A stretch of DNA of 36,912 nucleotides, from NCBI RefSeq assembly GCF_009766085.1, contig NZ_LMUF01000043.1, positions 91,186 to 128,097 on the forward strand. The letters run 5' to 3'. Shown in pieces: positions 32,204 to 36,912 of this stretch; the first letter of the stretch is position 1; each line of letters opens with the position of its first letter. The notes below the pieces were generated by a model that did not search any database, was not told the origin of the DNA, and worked only from the letters and a program-made list of their open reading frames with translations. This stretch comes from Burkholderia sp. S171 (GTDB lineage Bacteria; Pseudomonadota; Gammaproteobacteria; Burkholderiales; Burkholderiaceae). A program made the translations under genes and the position numbers.

Positions 32204-33331
32204 ATGAACGCACTGACGAACACCATCCGTCGGGGGGCTCGGCTCGCGCTGGGCGCCGCGCTTCTCGCGACGCTAGCCGTCTCGGGACAGGCCTCGGCAG
32301 CGGGGAAGTACAAGATTTTTCTATCGATGAGTTATGTCGGCAATGACTGGCAAACCGAAGCCGCCAACATGGTCAAGGCCATGGCCGCTACTCCAGGACT
32401 CAAGGACAAGGTCGACCTCGAAGTACAGGTGGCCGGAACCGACGCGCAGAAGCAGATCCAGCAGATCAACTCGATGGTCCAGGCCGGCGCGAAGGCCATC
32501 GTGATCTATCCCATCTCGCCGACCGCGTTAAATCGCGCCATCAAGAACGCCTGTTCGAAGGGCGTGGTGGTGGCAGCGTATGACGGTGAAGTGACCGAGC
32601 CCTGCGCTCATAACGTGACGATCGACCAGAAGCAAGCCGGCACCGTCACCGCTGAATGGCTTGCGAAGACGATCAACGGCAAGGGCAACATCGTGCTGAT
32701 CAACGGCGTGCCCGGCACCTCCGTGGATCGCGCGCGCACCGACGCTGCGAAGGCCGTGTTCGCCAAGTATCCGGGGATCAAGATCGTCGCGGAAGGCACG
32801 GGCATGTGGAGCCAGGCGACGGCCAAGACGGAGTTGTCGAAGATCCTGGCGACCAATAGCTGGGACAAGATCGACGGCTTGTGGATGCAGGTGGGCTGCT
32901 TCACGGCGGCATCCATGCAGCTCGACGCAGGCATAGCGGACGACAAGATCAAGCCGTGCGCGGGTGAATCGTCGAACGGTCATCGCGTGCAGATGTTGCC
33001 GCCCGGCACGGTGAAGGGGGAAGGTGCCTATCGCTCGATTGGCTACCGGTCCATTTCGTATGGCTCGCCGCCGTACTCCGGTGCGCTGGCGCTGAAGATG
33101 GCCGTGGACAAGCTCGACGGCAAGGACTTCCCGGCCCATGTGACGCTCAAGTTGCCGCTGGTGGAGACATCACAGTCGAAGCTGTGCACGACGGGTTCCA
33201 TCGATGAACTGAAAGGTGGGTGCACCGCGTTTATGCCGGACAAAGTACCGCCGGGCTGGTTTGCGGACATCTATTCGGCAGAGACCACTGAGGTTGGTTT
33301 CAATGCGGCACTGACCGGCAAGCCGGACTAA
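32204..33331 (+). CDS. Sugar-type ABC transporter substrate-binding protein (RbsB-like)
   Basis: The 375-aa product has a signal peptide (about 1-32, ending ASA) and the periplasmic-binding fold (MSYVGNDWQTEAANMVKAM, QIQQINSMVQAGAKAIVIYP, GVPGTSVDRARTDAAKAVF). GGAGGAAGAC precedes the ATG. It captures the solute for the following ATPase and fused permease. Four cysteines in the mature protein may form disulfides. The family covers sugars and polyols but also other small polar molecules, so the ligand cannot be assigned; the downstream BKACE pathway suggests a hydroxylated acid or lactone. Confidence 0.92.
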   Translation: MNALTNTIRRGARLALGAALLATLAVSGQASAAGKYKIFLSMSYVGNDWQTEAANMVKAMAATPGLKDKVDLEVQVAGTDAQKQIQQINSMVQAGAKAIVIYPISPTALNRAIKNACSKGVVVAAYDGEVTEPCAHNVTIDQKQAGTVTAEWLAKTINGKGNIVLINGVPGTSVDRARTDAAKAVFAKYPGIKIVAEGTGMWSQATAKTELSKILATNSWDKIDGLWMQVGCFTAASMQLDAGIADDKIKPCAGESSNGHRVQMLPPGTVKGEGAYRSIGYRSISYGSPPYSGALALKMAVDKLDGKDFPAHVTLKLPLVETSQSKLCTTGSIDELKGGCTAFMPDKVPPGWFADIYSAETTEVGFNAALTGKPD

Positions 33332-33349
33332 GGGTAGAGGAGTGACGCC

Positions 33350-34912
33350 ATGTCGAGTGCAGGGACAGAGACGATGACAGCGACGGAGACATCGACGGAT
33401 GCAAGCAGCAACGAGTGGGCGCTCGATCTCTCGAAGGTCACCAAGCGGTTCGGCGCCACTGTCGCGCTCGACAACGCGTCGTTCCGCGTCAAACGCGGCG
33501 CCGTTCATGCGCTGCTCGGCGAGAACGGCGCGGGCAAGTCAACGACGGTCAAGCTGTTGTCCGGCCTCATGCAGCCGGATGCGGGCAGCATCGCCATCAT
33601 GGGCCGCAACGTGAGCATGCGCGGTCCCAAGGACGCGCATCGTGCGGGTGTGCAGACGGCGTTCCAGGAGATGACGCTGGTACGAGACCTGACCGTCGCG
33701 CAGAACCTGTTGATGGCGTACGAACCGACTGGCTGGTTTGGCCGCATCCGTCAACGGGAATCGCAAAAGCAGGCGGCTCACTGGCTCGAACAGCTCGAAT
33801 TGGGCGATATCCGCCCGGGTGCCTATATCCGTGATCTCGCGCTACCGGTGCGCCAGAAGATCGAGATTGCGAAGGCGCTGGTCCGCCAGCCCAAAGTGCT
33901 GCTACTCGATGAACCTACGTCCGCGCTCTCCGGGCGTGACGTCGCGTGGCTGTCGCGACGGATCGAGGAATTGAAGGCGCGCGGCGTGACCTTTGTATTC
34001 ATCACGCACCGGATGCAGGAAGTGCGTGAATTCTGCGACAGCCTCACGGTGTATAGAAACGGCCGGGACGTAGGTGCTTTCGATACCCATTCGATCTCGG
34101 ACGATGAAGTCATTCGTCTCGTGATCGGCCGCTCGATGGACGCCAAATATCCGCCGAAAGTGGCTACCCCGTCACCGCTTCAAACCCCGGCGATGGAAGC
34201 GCGTGGCATCAAGGTGGACGGCGTGGTCAACGACTTCGACCTCACGCTCAAGGCAGGCGAAGTGCATGGCATCGCAGCGCTGCAAGGCATGGGGCAGCGA
34301 GAGATTTTTGAAGCGCTGTTCGGTGCCGAGTTTATCGATGCGGGCCAGATCCTGATCGATGGAAAGCCGGTCACGCTGACGTCAACCGCCGATTCGCTGA
34401 AGGCCGGGGTGTCGACGAGTTTCCTGCCGGAAGATCGCAAGACCGAGGGTCTGTTCCTTCGTTTGCCCGGCGGGGAGAATGTCTCGCTGCCGGTGATCAA
34501 GCGCTTCTCGCGCTTCGGCCTGATCGACAGGAAACGCGAGCAGGCCGCCATCAAGCGGGCGCTCGCGCAAATGGAAGTCAATCCGCGGGCAGTCTACAAG
34601 CCATGCCTTTCTTTCTCGGGCGGTAACCAGCAGAAGATCGCCATGGCGAAATGGCTGCTGACCCAAAGTCGCGTGTGGCTGATGTTCGATCCCACGCGCG
34701 GCGTTGACGTGGGAACCAAGCACCAGATCTTCGTGCTGATGCGTGCGTTCGCGGCGGCCGGCGGCTCGGTGCTGTTCTATTCCACCGACGTGCCGGAACT
34801 GGTGAATGTTTGCGACCGTGTTTCAGTGGTGTATCGCGGACGCAATGTTGCGGAGCTGTCCGGCGAGGCGCTCACCGAAGAGAACGTGATGCGCAAGATG
34901 CTTTCAAGTTGA
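33350..34912 (+). CDS. Sugar-type ABC transporter ATP-binding protein (RbsA-like, two ATPase domains)
   Basis: The 520-aa product has tandem nucleotide-binding domains. The first has Walker A GENGAGKST and Walker B LLLDEPTSAL, but a weak signature (DLALPVRQKIEIAKAL). The second has a degenerate Walker A (GMGQREIFEALFG) but a good signature (SFSGGNQQKIAMAKWL) and FDPTRGVDVG. This complementary pattern is normal for RbsA/XylG proteins, where composite sites form. A Thr/Ser-rich N-terminal tail of about 20 residues precedes the first domain. AGAGGAG precedes the ATG. The binding-protein gene is 18 bp upstream and the permease 39 bp downstream. Confidence 0.94.
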   Translation: MSSAGTETMTATETSTDASSNEWALDLSKVTKRFGATVALDNASFRVKRGAVHALLGENGAGKSTTVKLLSGLMQPDAGSIAIMGRNVSMRGPKDAHRAGVQTAFQEMTLVRDLTVAQNLLMAYEPTGWFGRIRQRESQKQAAHWLEQLELGDIRPGAYIRDLALPVRQKIEIAKALVRQPKVLLLDEPTSALSGRDVAWLSRRIEELKARGVTFVFITHRMQEVREFCDSLTVYRNGRDVGAFDTHSISDDEVIRLVIGRSMDAKYPPKVATPSPLQTPAMEARGIKVDGVVNDFDLTLKAGEVHGIAALQGMGQREIFEALFGAEFIDAGQILIDGKPVTLTSTADSLKAGVSTSFLPEDRKTEGLFLRLPGGENVSLPVIKRFSRFGLIDRKREQAAIKRALAQMEVNPRAVYKPCLSFSGGNQQKIAMAKWLLTQSRVWLMFDPTRGVDVGTKHQIFVLMRAFAAAGGSVLFYSTDVPELVNVCDRVSVVYRGRNVAELSGEALTEENVMRKMLSS

Positions 34913-34951
34913 TGGGCTCATGAAGCTCGTTCAGGCAATCAGAGGTCGACT

Positions 34952-36912
34952 ATGAAAATTGCAATAGCGTCGCCCGATAGCGATGTCGCGCGACCCGGTG
35001 CACACGTCGGTTTGTGGGCGCGTGTGGATCATTATCGTGGCTTGATCATCGCGATCGGTGCTCTGCTGGCGATGATGATCGCGTGGGTATCGCTGTCGGC
35101 CACGCCGGTCGGGCTGTACGACGTTGGTTCCGTGATCTCCAGCAGCACGACGCTCGCGCTCGCCGCGATAGGGCAGACCATCGTTGTGCTAAGCGGCGGT
35201 TTCGATCTGTCGGCGTCGGCGGTGGTGTCGTTGTCCAACGTGCTCGCCGTGCGCTTCGTGCAAGGCTCACCGATCGAACAATGGGGTGGCGTCGCGCTGA
35301 TTCTCGCGATAGGCGGAGGCATTGGACTGATCAACGGCGCGTTGATCGCATGGTTCCGGCTGCAGTCGATCGTGGTCACGCTCGCCACCATGTTCATGGT
35401 GCAGGGCTTGACGCTGCTGATCCAGAACAAACCGGGCGGCAGCATCGGCGAACAGTTCGGTGCGTTCATCACGTCCGATCTCGTGCCCGATAAAGTCCCC
35501 ATGTCAGCGGCCGTGCTCGTCGTCGCGCTGCTCGTGTGGACCTTCGTCAAACGTACGCGCTTCGGCGTAGGCCTGTATGCGCTCGGCAGCGACCCCGATG
35601 GCGCCTATGCGAACGGCATGCCCGTGAGAGGCTATCGGATCGCGACCTATGCGCTCGCCGGCATGTTCTACGCGGCAGCGGGCTTGTATGTGTCGGCACA
35701 AACGGGCTCCGCCGATCCGCTGGTGGGCCGGCCGTTGCTGCTCTCCATGTTCACGGCCGTCGTGCTGGGCGGCACGTGGCTGGGTGGCGGGCGAGGTGGT
35801 TGCGTGGGCACGGTGTTCGCCGCAATGACCTTGATGATCACGGTCAATATCCTGCTGGTGCTCAACGTATCCGCGTTCTTTACGACCATCGCCGAAGCCG
35901 TGATCCTGATCCTGGCGGTGCTCGGGTCGTCGGTCGGCAAGCAGTCGGCGGCGCATCATTGCGTGCGCTATGCCAGCCGATGGTTCACCGCGTGGAGCAG
36001 CGGAACACGGGCACGCAATGACCCGGGCGCGCGGCGCGTGAAGTTCGAAGTGGAGAACTTCCGTCCGATAGAAAACACGGAGCTCACGGGCCACGTGCTG
36101 GGCGACTGGATCGAACGCAATCGCGAATGGGTCAAGTACGTCGTGCCGGCGTATCTGCTGTTCTTCGCGGTGATCGCGATCACGGGCGTGGTCTATGGCC
36201 CAGGTGTCCTCGCAAGCGCCAACTTCTATACGAGCTTGCTGACGCTGACCTTGTTCCTGGCGGTGTTGGGGCTTGGGCAAGGCGCCGTGATCCTGACAGG
36301 CGGACTCGACCTTTCCGTGCCCTGGCTCATCACGCTGTCGGGCGTGTTGCTGACCGGGCTCACGCATGGCGTCAACGAAGCCGCAACGTGGGCCGTACCG
36401 CTGGTGCTGTGTGCGGGCCTGCTGGTCGGCGTGTTCAATGGTGTGGGCGTGGTGGTGCTGGGCTTGCCGCCCATTGTGGTCACGCTGGCCGCCAACGGCT
36501 TGCTGCAGGGGATCACGCTTATCTATTGCAACGGCTCGCCGCAGGGCTGGGCACCGTCGGCCATCAGCAACTTTACGAACGGACGCGTGGGTCCCTTGTC
36601 GCTTGCCGCGTGGTGCGTGCCGCTGTTCCTTGCATTGGCGTTGCTGTTGCTGCATCGGACGGCTTTTGGGCGACGGATCTATGCCGTCGGCAATTCACAG
36701 GTTGCAGCGAAGCTGTCGGGCGTACGTGTGGGCGCCACCTTGATCGCGGTGTATTGCCTCTCGGGTTTGTGTTCCGCCGTGGTCGGCCTGTTGCTTGCCG
36801 GCTTCAGCAGTCAGGCGTTCCTCGGCATGGGCGACCCCTATCTGCTGCCGTCGATTGCGGTAGTGGTTGTGGGCGGTGCGTTGATCACCGGCGGACGCGG
36901 TCATTATCTCGG
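34952..36912 (+). CDS. Fused double permease of a sugar-type ABC importer, 3' end beyond window
   Basis: The ATG at 34952 (AGAGG 6 nt upstream) opens a frame with no stop to the window edge, at least 653 codons. It contains two successive RbsC-type (BPD_transp_2) permease domains. Domain one (about residues 28-330) has VVLSGGFDLSASAVVSLSNVLA and an LGGTWLGGGRGG segment. Domain two (about 395 onward) has VILTGGLDLSVPWLITLSGVLL and reaches VVVGGALITGGRGH at the edge. A charged linker of about 60 residues joins them. RbsC permeases normally work as dimers of one-domain chains, so this is a tandem fusion that would supply both halves from one chain. The domains are similar but divergent, which argues against a misassembled duplication. 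Confidence 0.88.
   Translation, partial: MKIAIASPDSDVARPGAHVGLWARVDHYRGLIIAIGALLAMMIAWVSLSATPVGLYDVGSVISSSTTLALAAIGQTIVVLSGGFDLSASAVVSLSNVLAVRFVQGSPIEQWGGVALILAIGGGIGLINGALIAWFRLQSIVVTLATMFMVQGLTLLIQNKPGGSIGEQFGAFITSDLVPDKVPMSAAVLVVALLVWTFVKRTRFGVGLYALGSDPDGAYANGMPVRGYRIATYALAGMFYAAAGLYVSAQTGSADPLVGRPLLLSMFTAVVLGGTWLGGGRGGCVGTVFAAMTLMITVNILLVLNVSAFFTTIAEAVILILAVLGSSVGKQSAAHHCVRYASRWFTAWSSGTRARNDPGARRVKFEVENFRPIENTELTGHVLGDWIERNREWVKYVVPAYLLFFAVIAITGVVYGPGVLASANFYTSLLTLTLFLAVLGLGQGAVILTGGLDLSVPWLITLSGVLLTGLTHGVNEAATWAVPLVLCAGLLVGVFNGVGVVVLGLPPIVVTLAANGLLQGITLIYCNGSPQGWAPSAISNFTNGRVGPLSLAAWCVPLFLALALLLLHRTAFGRRIYAVGNSQVAAKLSGVRVGATLIAVYCLSGLCSAVVGLLLAGFSSQAFLGMGDPYLLPSIAVVVVGGALITGGRGHYL

Noticed and set aside
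35504..36655. Open frame antisense to the fused permease
   Set aside because: Gln/His/Arg-rich composition is typical of a frame opposite membrane-protein codons.

Overview
The window is high-GC DNA from a proteobacterium, most probably a Burkholderiaceae member of the Paraburkholderia/Caballeronia type. This is inferred from protein style, GC-rich codon use, the complete kdpFABCDE locus, and the abundance of LysR/GntR-controlled catabolic operons. No rRNA, tRNA, CRISPR array, insertion sequence or phage gene was seen.

Left third, 1-15.5 kb: ion homeostasis and envelope. A minus-strand copper module (DUF2946 protein, beta-barrel-like protein, CopC cut by the window edge) is followed by an Nramp/MntH manganese transporter and a divergent periplasmic beta-propeller protein. 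A 660-bp gap holds a frameshifted Phd-type antitoxin relic and a KdpE-like operator. Next comes the potassium operon: a 34-aa membrane protein, kdpF, kdpA, kdpB, kdpC, kdpD and kdpE, mostly linked by 1-4 base overlaps. Small genes follow: a membrane protein, a lytic transglycosylase, a universal-stress-like protein and an unknown membrane protein.

Middle, 15.7-24.9 kb: an apparent seven-gene minus-strand catabolic operon, divergent from a LysR regulator. In transcription order it encodes two overlapping paralogous amidohydrolase-2 proteins, a UbiD decarboxylase, a UbiX flavin prenyltransferase, a His-rich CobW GTPase, an NCS2 nucleobase permease and an 8-oxoguanine-deaminase/TrzN-like amidohydrolase. 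The first paralog has lost the HxH metal motif that the second keeps. The control region carries a 9-bp inverted repeat plus a third half-site. The combination suggests uptake, deamination and decarboxylation of a nitrogen heterocycle or aromatic acid that I cannot match to a known pathway. This is the best candidate here for an undescribed system.

Right, 24.8-36.9 kb: a second LysR gene is divergent from a two-subunit IorAB-like molybdenum hydroxylase, closed by a strong terminator. A GntR-led plus-strand operon follows: short-chain dehydrogenase, BKACE-type beta-keto acid cleavage enzyme, metallo-beta-lactamase-fold hydrolase, and a sugar-type ABC importer. The importer permease is two RbsC-like domains fused in one chain, running off the right edge. 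Together they read as import, lactone or ester opening, oxidation of a beta-hydroxy acid and acetyl-CoA-dependent cleavage. The substrate is unknown.
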